From positions 1 through 64,000 of the forward strand of contig BRYA01000334.1 of NCBI GenBank assembly GCA_030267965.1: 64,000 nucleotides of DNA. The letters are read 5' to 3'. The notes beneath the pieces are model-generated. The model was given only the letters and a program-made list of their open reading frames with translations, was not told the origin of the DNA and searched no databases. The DNA is from Triparma columacea (lineage: Eukaryota; Sar; Bolidophyceae; Parmales; Triparmaceae). Every line of letters starts with the position of its first letter. Positions within the stretch are counted from its first letter, which is position 1. A program made the position numbers and the translations under genes. Of this stretch, positions 1 through 8,769 are shown in pieces.

Positions 1-305
1 CTATCAACGAGCCTAAGCCAGCTGAGGTACGTATTTCTGAGTCGCACGTGACGAGGAAGTGTTAATTTCAGTGACCCATCGTTGTCGGCGTCAAAGTTTG
101 TCTTGAGGTTAATTTTGACTCAATTTGCCGTCGACCATGTCCCTGTGCCCCACCTGGAGGTCAAAATGTACATTAAATCGGTCTAAATGGGGCAGTGGGG
201 TTGATTGCTGGCCGCAAATGTTTTGAAATCTGCGATTGAAAAAATGATGCGGCCGAGGTTGTGTTGTTGTTGACATATTTCACCATTATTGGGTGATTTC
301 GCCCC
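1..305. other. Intergenic, no gene seen
   Basis: No reading frame or recognisable element was found. The stretch ends just before the ATG of the poly-serine gene, so part of it may be that gene's promoter. Confidence 0.4.
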
Positions 306-1112
306 ATGAGACTAACTTTCTTGGCGTATTTAACACTCAACGCTCGTTATGCACAGAACATGACGAACAAGGCGACCCCCAAGGCTTCCACAGGGAGCAA
401 GAGAGTCTCTCCCGAGCAGCCCACTTCTGCCTCCAAGAAGAAGAAGATCAAGGCTAATCTCGATGATACGACCTCTTCATCTTCCTCTTCCTCTCCCTCT
501 TCCTCTTCTTCCTCTTCCTCTTCTTCCTCTTCCTCTTCTTCCTCTTCCTCTTCCTCTTCCTCTTCTTCCTCCTCCTCCTCCTCTTCCTCTTCATCTTCAT
601 CTTCCTCTTCCTCCAACCCTCCTCAAGACACCACCTACATCATTGACAATTCAAAGATCTCTCCGTCCCACAAGAACGCTTCGCTTTGCTCCTTTCTACA
701 TGGTCATCCAATGAGAAAGACGACGTATGAGCATTCGAAAATGTATCACCTACTCCCTACCACGTGGCTGAAGACCGATAAGGTAGCCATGCAACTTGCC
801 GACACCTGTCAAAGGCACATGACTGGTTTGCCAGTATGCGGGAAGCAAAGGCACAAAGAGCAATGTGCTCTTGATGGAACCCTCAAGTGCGGGATTTGTG
901 GCACCAAGTCTGGAACACGTTATGGTGAGACGGGCGACACGCGTTTCAACGTTTACCACTTTGATGTCGACGGAATGACAGACGAACACTTGAAAAGAAG
1001 GACCCAAGCATCGAGTAGAGTTGGAGTTACCGAACGAGAGCTTGGAAGTGCTGTTGCACAGTGGCTCTGCAAGTTGTGCCATGCGACCAAGCCCAACAGC
1101 AAAAACAAGTAA
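306..1112 (+). CDS. Poly-serine protein with HNH/treble-clef-like C-terminus
   Basis: Single-exon frame of 268 codons. The first ATG is at 306, but an in-frame ATG at 360 (residue 19) is at least as likely, because it gives a basic Lys/Ser-rich start (MTNKATPK...) with a KKKKIK nuclear-signal-like patch. A nearly uninterrupted serine tract follows (about residues 56-103). The C-terminal 150 residues hold CGICG, then YHFDVDG, then LCKLCHATKPN. The order CxxC, His-containing strand, CxxCH-x2-K resembles the zinc-binding HNH/treble-clef fold, in which the last motif is typically CxxCHxxKT. The usual DH pair is changed to YHFD, so nuclease activity is uncertain. What I see is the motifs; the fold is inference. 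It may be one copy of a lineage-specific repeat family. Confidence 0.6.
   Translation: MRLTFLAYLTLNARYAQNMTNKATPKASTGSKRVSPEQPTSASKKKKIKANLDDTTSSSSSSSPSSSSSSSSSSSSSSSSSSSSSSSSSSSSSSSSSSSSSSSNPPQDTTYIIDNSKISPSHKNASLCSFLHGHPMRKTTYEHSKMYHLLPTTWLKTDKVAMQLADTCQRHMTGLPVCGKQRHKEQCALDGTLKCGICGTKSGTRYGETGDTRFNVYHFDVDGMTDEHLKRRTQASSRVGVTERELGSAVAQWLCKLCHATKPNSKNK
472..618 (+). repeat. TCC/TCT/TCA trinucleotide repeat encoding poly-Ser
   Basis: Imperfect array of TCT, TCC and TCA codons coding almost only serine. On the opposite strand it reads as a long poly-Glu frame and in another forward frame as Leu/Pro; both are shadows of the repeat. Confidence 0.9.
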
Positions 1113-2442
1113 GATGGTAGTTAGATAATTAGACCTGTATTTTTAGGAAATAGCGCGATTATTAATTTTGCCACGTGTGTCTTATAGGAGGGAAGCGACC
1201 AAGGTTGGAGGGGGGAGGATTTTGGTGGAAAAAAAGAAGAGAATTATACGTCAACACTAGGGGATTGTTAGAGTTGAGGGGGGGTAAGTTCACGAGAAAA
1301 ATATATAAGGGGGAGAGGGGGGGAAAGGGGAGGGGAAAAGGGGAGGGAGGGACGATAAAAGGCAGCAACAGCAGTAGCACGTGTGCTGAGGGTTTGACAC
1401 CTTTCTAACTGTCCTCCCTTTCTCTCTTTCTCTCTTTCTCTTACCTTACTCCCCCCTCCATGAAATGTACCAGAATGTCCCTTAAAAGTCCTTGACTCCT
1501 CCCATATATAACGTATATCCCCCCCCTCCCCCCGCGACATTCTCGGGAGCAGGGAGGAAAGTGAAGTGGAGGGGGGTAGTGAAGGGGTGGTAGGTTACAC
1601 CGGTGTGACTACCGTTGTTGTAGACACCGAAACCGGGGGGGAGGAGGAGGTGGGGGAGAGGTAGGGGGAGGATGCGGAGATTGTGGCGAATTTTACCTGA
1701 TGAGTGTGGAGATTGTGTTGGTGTTGGGGTTTTGGTGTCGGTGTCAGTGTGTTGGTGGTGTTGGTGTCAGCCAAGTATGTAAATTAACCTCATTTGAAGC
1801 CTCGTTTGTTGAATAAAGAGGGAGGGGAGGGGACCCAAAGAGAGTGAGCCCTTTCTATTTCCCTTCGTACTGCGCTAAACCCCTCAAAACTCCTCAACAC
1901 TCCTCAAAACTCCTCAATACACTCATTAACACTCCTAAACACTACATCTATACAAACTATACAATTTAATGTAGCAATTCAAAGAAATAACAAGATTTGA
2001 GAACTCAATACCATTCCATCCTAGCTGACCATCACCTAAGCTTATTTGTGATTTTCTGAATCTTATTTATGAAGTCGAATGAAAATAAATACGGGGTTAA
2101 TATACGTAGTATATGGAATGCCTCCGACTCTAATTTTACCGTAAGAAAAGGTTATTCTGATAATTTTTGTCGACGTGAGATGGGTAAAAAAGTGGTTTAA
2201 TGTCAACGCGTCGTGGTAATATTTTAATCATCGGTAGAAATATAGCGGTGCTTTCGCGAGTTTTTTTCGTAATTCACTTCCGAGGTCGTGAAAGTATCCA
2301 AAATTGTCATACAAAAAGTGCACTCCAGAGCTCAATCAATGCCCCTGTAACTCAGATCAGATAAAACAATTGAACAATTGATTTAACAACTAAGAGTTAA
2401 AAAGTATAATCATCTATCATTATGACCCGAAACAACTAAGAG
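1113..2442. other. Long intergenic region with G-rich and C-rich tracts
   Basis: No convincing gene. The + strand carries dense G runs at about 1309-1351 (potential G-quadruplex), C-rich runs near 1520-1535, a GGTGTTGG-type low-complexity stretch near 1715-1770, and a degenerate CTCAAAACTC-type repeat near 1874-1945. The rest, to 2442, is AT-richer and unremarkable. Confidence 0.5.
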
Positions 2443-4230
2443 TTACAGAAACTCCAGAATGACTCTCCACAAAACTTTCGGGATCGTGTCACGTGCCTCA
2501 GTCCTCTGTAGCGGGGCTTCAACTCCGTCGTCAAGGCGCTTCCTCTTCAGACTATCCGATCCGCTGGGTGGATCCTCCACGTGATCCCAGGTTCCCTTGA
2601 GGCACAGCAGAGCGTTGACGCGTTCGATCACAGCGACATTGCGGTGCCACCTATAATGGAGGAGGTCCGAGACAGTCGGCATATTTTGATCGTCAGTGGC
2701 AGAGATTAGGGCAGTGCAGCCTGAGAAGCAGTTTTCACCGATGGAAACAGCAGGAGATAGAATGATTTTCGTCAGAGCGGAGCATCCCCAGAAGGCAGCA
2801 CGGCCAATCGTCGTCACTCCATCTGGGATGGTGATGGCCGTGAGAGAGGAGCATTCCCTGAAGGCAGCACGGCCAATCGACGTCGCTCCGTTCAGGATGG
2901 TGATGGCCGTGAGGGAGGAGCATCCCCTGAAGGCATAGTCGCCAATTGTCGTCACTCCAATAGGGATGGTGATGGCCGTGAGGGAGGAGCATCCCCTGAA
3001 GGCGCCCTCGCCGATTGTCGTCACTCCGTCCGGGATGGTGATGGCCGTGAGGGAGGAGCATCTGTCGAAGGCGCCATCGCCAATCATCGTCACTCCGTCT
3101 GGGATGGTGATGGCCGTGAGGGAGTAGCATCCATTGAAGGCGTCTTTGCCAATCGTTGTCACTCCGTCCGGGATGGTGATGACCGTGAGGGAGGAGCATC
3201 CGTCGAAAGCGTAATCGTCAATCATCCACACTCCGTCCGGAATAACGATGGCAGTGAGGGAGGAGCAATCTCTGAAGGCGTCTTCGCCAATTATCGTCAC
3301 TCCATCCGGGATGGTGATGGCCGTGAGGGAGGAGCATCTGTCGAAGGCGCCATCGCCAATCATCGTCACTAAGTCCGGGGTGGTGATGGCCGTGAGGGAA
3401 GAGCACCCTTTGAAGGCTTGTTCACCAATCGTCGTCACTGAGTCCGGGATTGTGATGGCAGTGAGGGAGGAGCATCCAGAGAAGGCGCCATCGCCAATTG
3501 TTGTCACTCCGTCCGGGATGGTGATGGCCGTGAGGGAGGAGCATCCTTGGAAGGCTTGATTGCCAATCGACGTCACTGAGTTCGGGATTGTGATGGCTGC
3601 GAGGGAGGAGCATTCAGAGAAGGCGCATTTACCAATCGACGTCGCTCCGTTCAGGATTGTGATGGCTGTGAGGGAGGAGCATCCCCTGATAGCGTAATCG
3701 CCAATCAACGTCACTCCGTCCGGGATTGTGATAGCAGCGAGGGAGGAGCATCCGTAGAAGGCGCCATTGCCAATCGTCGTCACTCCGTCCGGGATGGTGA
3801 TGGTCGTGAGGGAGGAGCATCCTCTGAAGGTGTCATAGGCAATCTCCGTCAATCCATCCGGGATGGTGATGGCCGTGAGGGAGGAGCATCTTTCGAAGGC
3901 GCATCTGCCAATTGTTGTCACTCCATCTGGGATGGTAATGGCCTTGAGGGAGGTGCATCCTAGGAAGGTTTCATCGGCAATTGTCGTCACTCCTTCTACA
4001 AAAGTCACTTCTGTGAGTTCACTATTGTCTCTGAAGCTCCCTGTCTCGTCTGTGCCATAGTATACTGCTGTTTGGGGCATTTCTACATTATTGATGGGCT
4101 CAGGAGGGTTAGTGTGGTGTGATTGACAAAGAACAAGGGAGAGCGATGGTGAGACCCTCAAGGAATGCGTCATTTCGGCGTCAATAGCGGTTCTCTGCCC
4201 AATAGCACCACAATATGACACTAATAACAT
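2443..4230 (-). CDS. BspA-type leucine-rich repeat protein
   Basis: Frame of 595 codons. From about residue 69 it consists of roughly 20 tandem 23-residue repeats with consensus CSSLTAITIPDGVTTIG followed by xxAFxG, the LRR_5 (BspA/Treponema-type) pattern that folds as a solenoid and usually mediates surface adhesion or protein binding. A non-repeat tail follows (HYRWHRNVAVIERVN, then a basic KRKR patch, ending VLWRVILEFL). The longest start is the ATG at 4230, but the ATG at 4080 (residue 51, MPQTAVYYG) begins just before the repeats and is a good alternative. There is no convincing signal peptide from 4080 and the tail is basic, so an intracellular role is also possible. The near identity of adjacent repeats points to recent unit duplication or gene conversion. 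A truncated relative lies at 4684-5058. Confidence 0.85.
   Translation of the reverse strand: MLLVSYCGAIGQRTAIDAEMTHSLRVSPSLSLVLCQSHHTNPPEPINNVEMPQTAVYYGTDETGSFRDNSELTEVTFVEGVTTIADETFLGCTSLKAITIPDGVTTIGRCAFERCSSLTAITIPDGLTEIAYDTFRGCSSLTTITIPDGVTTIGNGAFYGCSSLAAITIPDGVTLIGDYAIRGCSSLTAITILNGATSIGKCAFSECSSLAAITIPNSVTSIGNQAFQGCSSLTAITIPDGVTTIGDGAFSGCSSLTAITIPDSVTTIGEQAFKGCSSLTAITTPDLVTMIGDGAFDRCSSLTAITIPDGVTIIGEDAFRDCSSLTAIVIPDGVWMIDDYAFDGCSSLTVITIPDGVTTIGKDAFNGCYSLTAITIPDGVTMIGDGAFDRCSSLTAITIPDGVTTIGEGAFRGCSSLTAITIPIGVTTIGDYAFRGCSSLTAITILNGATSIGRAAFRECSSLTAITIPDGVTTIGRAAFWGCSALTKIILSPAVSIGENCFSGCTALISATDDQNMPTVSDLLHYRWHRNVAVIERVNALLCLKGTWDHVEDPPSGSDSLKRKRLDDGVEAPLQRTEARDTIPKVLWRVILEFL
2770..4020 (-). 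repeat. 69-bp tandem coding repeats (LRR units)
   Basis: About 18-19 consecutive 69-bp units, each encoding one 23-residue LRR. On the + strand they recur as a GTCACTCCGTCCGGGATGGTG-type motif at regular spacing. Unit similarity is high enough that the other five frames also stay open for long stretches, which generates spurious frames. Confidence 0.9.
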
Positions 4231-4683
4231 CAGAAATAGGGCCCAAAGTAGTATTATCTCGTCTATAAGACGGTATTAAGACATGGAAAAAACCCACGAA
4301 TACTCGACCTCGATTGAAGGCGAAATAATTTGGTTCCTTGACGTTAATGGGAAACTGAAATCAACGATAGGACGATCTACAACTGGTTAAAGCCTTAACA
4401 AGGGTCATCATTGTCATTGTTGTCCGCCTTTACCTTATTTTGATAAGAATTATTTGTTGCTCCTCCTATTTCTCCCTCCACTAAGGGTGGGTTTGGCAGA
4501 CCTGTGTGTTTTTGCCCAAAAACTACGATTTACACAGCTCTTATCCGATTCAGAGGAGAGGGGGGTGTTGAAGTGCGCGGTTGTTTTGAAGAATTGAATT
4601 ACCGCCCTCAAATATTTCTAATTTTTTACCCAACAAACTTTAGTTCGGACAGCCTTAAATCCAACTAATCAAGCGCAAAGAGA
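4231..4683. other. Intergenic between LRR gene and LRR fragment
   Basis: AT-rich with no gene. Since the LRR gene is read leftward, its promoter should lie in the left part. Confidence 0.4.
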
Positions 4684-5058
4684 TTAGAGAAACTCCAGAA
4701 TTACTCTCCACAAAACTTTCGGCATCTTCTCACGTGCCTCACTTGCCCCTAGCCTGCCTTCAACTCCGTCAGTTCGCTTCCGCTTCCTCGCGGATCTCCT
4801 GGGTTGATTCTCCACGTGATCCCAGGTTCCCTTGAGGCATAGAAGAGCGTTGACACGTTCGATCACAGCGACATTGCGATGCCACCTGTAATGGAGAAGG
4901 TCCTCGACAGTCGACATGTTTTTATCAGCAGCGGCGGTGATTAGAGCAGTGCAGTTCAAGAAGCAGTCTTCACCGATGGAAACGGCAGGAGATAGACTGA
5001 GTTTCGTTAGGGCGGAGCATCCATTGAAGGCTTGATTGCCGATCGTCGTCACTCCGAC
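4684..5058 (-). pseudogene. 5'-truncated copy of the LRR gene 3' end
   Basis: The minus strand reads the last LRR units (GVTTIGNQAFNG, then CSALTKLSLSPAVSIGEDCF) and the same tail as the 2443-4230 gene (LLHYRWHRNVAVIERVN, LLCLKGTWDHVE, MPKVLWRVILEFL), with scattered substitutions. It has no ATG: the frame is cut off upstream at about 5056-5058, where the sequence changes abruptly into a fragment of an aminotransferase gene. Beyond the stop, only about 14 bases resemble the parent's downstream sequence. It is a gene remnant unless an upstream exon not seen here supplies a start. Confidence 0.8.
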
Positions 5059-5186
5059 TACGCGGTGGCTCTGGATACGTGCACGTTTGCCATCTTCATG
5101 GCCCTTAAGTACCTAAATGCCACAGGTACAGTCACCATTCCTGCCTCAACTTACATAAGCGTTCCGGCGTCAATTCTGCACGCTGG
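5059..5186 (+). pseudogene. 128-bp fragment of the aminotransferase-fusion gene
   Basis: This stretch matches 30128-30255 at 127 of 128 positions by eye; the one difference is tcaact here against tcgact there. It encodes part of the DegT/StrS-like aminotransferase domain (YAVALDTCTFAIFMALKYLN onward). The match starts and ends sharply and has no flanking gene context, so it is a displaced fragment, not an exon. It is fused directly to the LRR remnant at its left end. Confidence 0.85.
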
Positions 5187-5189
5187 GGC

Positions 5190-5711
5190 CAAGTTTAAGG
5201 TAGGAGCGCACGGTCCGATCATAGGTCCAAAGTTTTTAGATTTCCTCCCCGGTCTATCTTTCGGTAACGCTTCCCCTCCCGCCTCCTGCTCCTTCACCGC
5301 GGTCCCCTTGGATCCTAGCGTTGGTGGTCCGACGGGTCTTTTGTAGTCCTTCTTAATCCCTTTTATCTCTTTCCTTAGTATATCCTCCTCCCCCTCCTTC
5401 GTCCCATCCCTATCTCCCCTCTTCCTCGTGAGTCCGCTCCCCCTCCCCCCAACGTCCGCCCTCTGTATGTCCCTTACCCTCCTCCTAACCTCAGGCGTCC
5501 CGTACCCTTCAAACGGGCTCCCTCCTGAGGACCCTACGGAGGGGTCGGGGGAATCGAACGACCCAGCCAAACCCCAGCTAACCCGCCTGCGGTGGTGGGA
5601 GGCAGAAGCGGGGGGAGGCTGAGCTGAGGGGGTAAGGTCAGCACTTGCTGGTCCCTTCCTCTTCTTGTGCGCGGAAGAGGCGGGGACCAAGTTTCCCTCC
5701 CAAAGTTCTTT
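5190..5711 (-). other. Open basic/Pro-Ser-rich frame, possible gene fragment
   Basis: The minus strand stays open for about 170 codons after a TAA at about 5712-5714, with no ATG at its head (the first possible start is a TTG at 5690). The product would be rich in Lys, Arg, Ser, Pro and Gly (SSAHKKRKGP, HHRRRVSWGL, PEVRRRVRDI). It runs into the antisense of the displaced aminotransferase fragment. I recognise no family. It may be the C-terminal exon of a gene whose other exons are lost, or chance. Confidence 0.2.
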
Positions 5712-5853
5712 TTATTATTAATTAGCTAGGGTTACCCCAGGCTCATCTCCTCCCCTGCCCTGCCCCCCACCCGGGCGGCTTCACTCACTTTCGGCCCACC
5801 CCGGGGGCTTCACTCACTTTGGGCAGACCCAGACGTTGTTCTTCTCTCTTAAT

Positions 5854-7005
5854 TTACTTCTTTTTCTTGTCCATGGCGTCGACTTCCCATTTGGTGTCGC
5901 TCCCCAAGAAGGAGTACCAAAGTGCGGTAAATGGGACCGTGTACAAGAGATAAATCGACTCGTTACCAAAAATTCCAAAGTAGGGTACAAAGTCAAGCAT
6001 TTCCCACCCTGGAAGAGCGAGTTCCACAATAGTGATGATATTTGTGGAAATGACGCAGACAAGGCATTTCCACCTGTAACCTTTGCCCCATCCGCGGCCG
6101 AGTAGGGACCAGTAGATCCATATGATTGCGTGGAGGCCATTAAAGACGACTTTTAGCCTCATGGACAGCAGGGGGTTGAACATGAAGTTCGTCATGTAAT
6201 AAATGTAGGCAGCAAATAGGAAGAGGCAGGGGGCGAGAATTGCCAAGGAGGTGTACGCGCAGATGTTACCGAATAAGTTCTCGCCAGCGCCTGACCCGCC
6301 AATCCTGTAGACTGCAATCCAGAATGTGAAAATTACCATTAAAAAGGCGAAGTATTGGTCCATTTTCTCGGTTTGTTTGGTTTTGCTTACGAAGAATAAG
6401 GATGACCAGAAAAAGCTGTTGATGCATACAACTGAGTACAAGAGCATCGGTGCCTTCATCCTGTACCCTTCGGGCCCGGCATAAAGGTGACGGTTTTTGT
6501 TGGAGGCAAGGTGGTAGAGGTGGATGATCCCGTTGAGTACACATGCAAGAAAGGAAGCGAACTCCTCTATCCCGAGGATGCGGACGAAGGCCCACCTGCT
6601 CTTGTACTTTGTAGGGAATTTTCCCTCAGCTGAACTCCTCTGAGCGTGGGAGTGGTGGCAGGAGTAGTCGCATAGAGCCTTGCAGTCCCAGTTTAGGCCT
6701 CTGAGGACGACAGGGAAGTTAAGGTACCCGGGGGGGGGGGTGGTTTTGTCGGAACCCTCGGAATATTGTTCCCCATCCCATTCTCCCTTCCCGAGGTCTA
6801 GGTTAATGTTGCACTGGCCAACCGCGTCTGGTTTGTTGCCTTCGGCGAGGTACTCTTCGTAATTCATCGTGCAATCTCGGACGCAATTGATAGTGAAGGA
6901 CGCTTTTTCGCCGTACTGAACCTGCCTTTTGCTGCAGAGGCATTCGGGAACGAGAGCGAGGAAGAGCAAGAGAAAGAGGGACTTGGCAAAGGGAATAAGG
7001 GTCAT
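5854..7005 (-). CDS. PGAP3: PGAP3/PER1-like protein, probable pseudoenzyme
   Basis: 383 residues, single exon, starting with a clear signal peptide (MTLIPFAKSLFLLLFLALVP). A Cys-rich lumenal segment follows (CVRDC, WDCKALCDYSCHHSH), then about seven membrane helices. This matches PGAP3/PER1, the ER/Golgi GPI-remodelling lipase of the CREST superfamily; hallmarks retained include KSRWAFVRILGIEEFASF, TEKMD (M215, D216) and LDFVPYFG near the C-terminus. The family histidines are absent: the WSxxFH-type position is F205, and the DAHxxWH-type block reads GNESIYL (E349 and L353 at the His positions). The family comparison is from memory. It is likely a divergent or non-catalytic member. The lysine-rich end (KKKK) could serve as an ER-retrieval signal. 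Confidence 0.85.
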   Translation of the reverse strand: MTLIPFAKSLFLLLFLALVPECLCSKRQVQYGEKASFTINCVRDCTMNYEEYLAEGNKPDAVGQCNINLDLGKGEWDGEQYSEGSDKTTPPPGYLNFPVVLRGLNWDCKALCDYSCHHSHAQRSSAEGKFPTKYKSRWAFVRILGIEEFASFLACVLNGIIHLYHLASNKNRHLYAGPEGYRMKAPMLLYSVVCINSFFWSSLFFVSKTKQTEKMDQYFAFLMVIFTFWIAVYRIGGSGAGENLFGNICAYTSLAILAPCLFLFAAYIYYMTNFMFNPLLSMRLKVVFNGLHAIIWIYWSLLGRGWGKGYRWKCLVCVISTNIITIVELALPGWEMLDFVPYFGIFGNESIYLLYTVPFTALWYSFLGSDTKWEVDAMDKKKK

Positions 7006-7145
7006 CTTGGCGAAATCAATTATATACTGCGTGAGAGGGAGGTAGGCGGGTATAACGAGCTTGGAATGACTTTTGGTTTGTGTAAATTTTGTGAGGTCCA
7101 GAGTCAGTTCAGTTCAGTTGGGAAGATCTTTTCCCCTCTCAAATC

Positions 7146-8617
7146 ATGGTCATGCTACTCATTCTGTGTCTTTTGGCAGCCCATACGTGTTTTGGTCTCC
7201 CGTCTCATATTATTGAGCACGAAACAGCTGGTTACTACATAAAAGATCATGAAGAACATGATATATTTGTCAGGTAAACAGCAAGACCCGTTAGTGGTGG
7301 GTGAAGGTACTGTTTTTGCAACTGTACTCTCAACCCTAACTCCTTCCACTTCTGCCCTCCCCCCCCTATGCATACACCGACAACACACAGGGAATATCCT
7401 TGCACCTCGTTTCCCCCAACCAGTTGTCCTACCCTCCTGTTCCTTCATGGTTTCCCCACCTCTTCCTATGACTTCACCAAGGTGGCCTCCTCCTTCACCA
7501 CAACGCACAACGTCGTGACCTACGACCATTTAGGTTTCGGCCTTTCCGATAAACCCAACCGTAAGTACTTCCTGCGCGACCATGCCTTGAACCTTGACCA
7601 GGTCATTAGGACGATTGCAGGGGACAAGGTGGACTTCGTCGCTCACGACATGGGAGACAAGGTGTTGACAGAGTACTTGAGATTGAGGTACGAGGAGGAA
7701 CCATCGGATGTTTCGATTAGCAAGACCTTGGGCACAATCGTTTTCACGAACGGGGGAATGGTTAATGAGCTGGTTAATATGAGGTGAGAGATTGGATGAC
7801 GACAAGAAGTACAATGGAGAGACTCAATGCAACAACAGCCAGGTCGATCGTATATAGCCCTGATTCTATTCTCTCGGCGCATTTCAACGCACTGGCTAAC
7901 GCAACGCAACTTTACTGCAATCCTAAACCATCTCTTTCACCTGGTGGTGCAGGTGGGGGCAGATTATGATCACTTCAATATTCGCGAACAAAATCATGGA
8001 ATTGTGCCCGAAGCTGATGAGGCACTGGTTCACCAGGGTGCAACTGGCATCCATTTGGGGAGGGAGTTGGTCGGTGATGTTGTCAAGTTGGTTTGGACAG
8101 GATATCGAGGATATGATGACTTTGCTTGAGCACAAAGGGGGGGGTGAGATTATCCATAAGCTCGGGAATTATATGAAGGAGCTTGATAGGAAGGGGGGTT
8201 TTGGGAGAGAGAAAGAGCCTTGGGTAACGGCGGTGGTGAAGGCGGCTGCTCATGAAGGGGTCGTTGTCTGGTTTGTCTGGGGAGATGGCGACACCATGGC
8301 ACCCAAGGAAATCGCGCAGGCATTCACTGATAAGGTTGAGTTAGATCTGTTTGGAACGCACGCACAGGAGGGGCACTGCTCGCCTAAACATTTGATTTTG
8401 CTTGAGGGTTGCGGACACTTTGGAATGCTGGAGCAGCCTGAGAAGGTGAGAAGGGGGGTCAGGGAGGGGCGATGCTGGATGAGAGAGAGCGAGAGAGAGC
8501 GAGAGAGAGCAAGAGAGAGAGAGATTGAAGACGTGAAATCAAAACTTGGCCGAATCGACTAACCGTGAAGTCCCGCAGTACACTGAGGAAGTAAAGAAGG
8601 CCCTCGGGGTTGAGTAA
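7146..8617 (+). CDS. MEST-like alpha/beta hydrolase
   Basis: Four exons whose phases all agree: 7146-7273, 7391-7783, 7953-8445, 8579-8617 (350 residues). The N-terminus MVMLLILCLLAAHTCFG is a signal peptide or anchor. The fold markers are HGFPTSSYDF (oxyanion region), YDHLGFGLSDKP, the nucleophile elbow VAHDMGD (Asp129), the acid region WGDGDTMAP (Asp285/287) and GCGHFGMLEQPE (His329). An Asp nucleophile is typical of haloalkane dehalogenases, epoxide hydrolases and the MEST family. The FTNGG segment after the elbow is MEST-like, which is why I favour that family. The substrate is unknown. Introns are 117, 169 and 133 nt. The gene converges with the HPt gene, 152 bp apart. Confidence 0.85.
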
Positions 8618-8769
8618 AAGAGCGGCAATTTAGAATCTTCACCCATGCTCCTCCACCACCACAAATACCACCATCCCATCATATACCACCTTAACTAATA
8701 CTAAAAACTCTTTAAGCAATGAATTCGTATTTACAGCATTACATAAACCAGCAGAAATGGTTTTTCTTC

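Noticed and set aside
347..714. Poly-Glu reverse frame (347-616) and Leu/Pro forward frame (463-714)
   Set aside because: Both are alternative readings of the serine-coding TCC/TCT repeat; neither has any sequence outside low complexity.
2770..4020. Regularly spaced repeats resembling a CRISPR array
   Set aside because: Repeat and intervening sequence are both coding and form a continuous 23-residue LRR series in a eukaryotic gene.
2696..4060. Several forward and reverse frames with repeated MVMAVREEHPLKA or MLLPHGHHHPGRSDD
   Set aside because: They are out-of-frame readings of the 69-bp LRR repeats; periodicity and conservation fit the LRR frame only.
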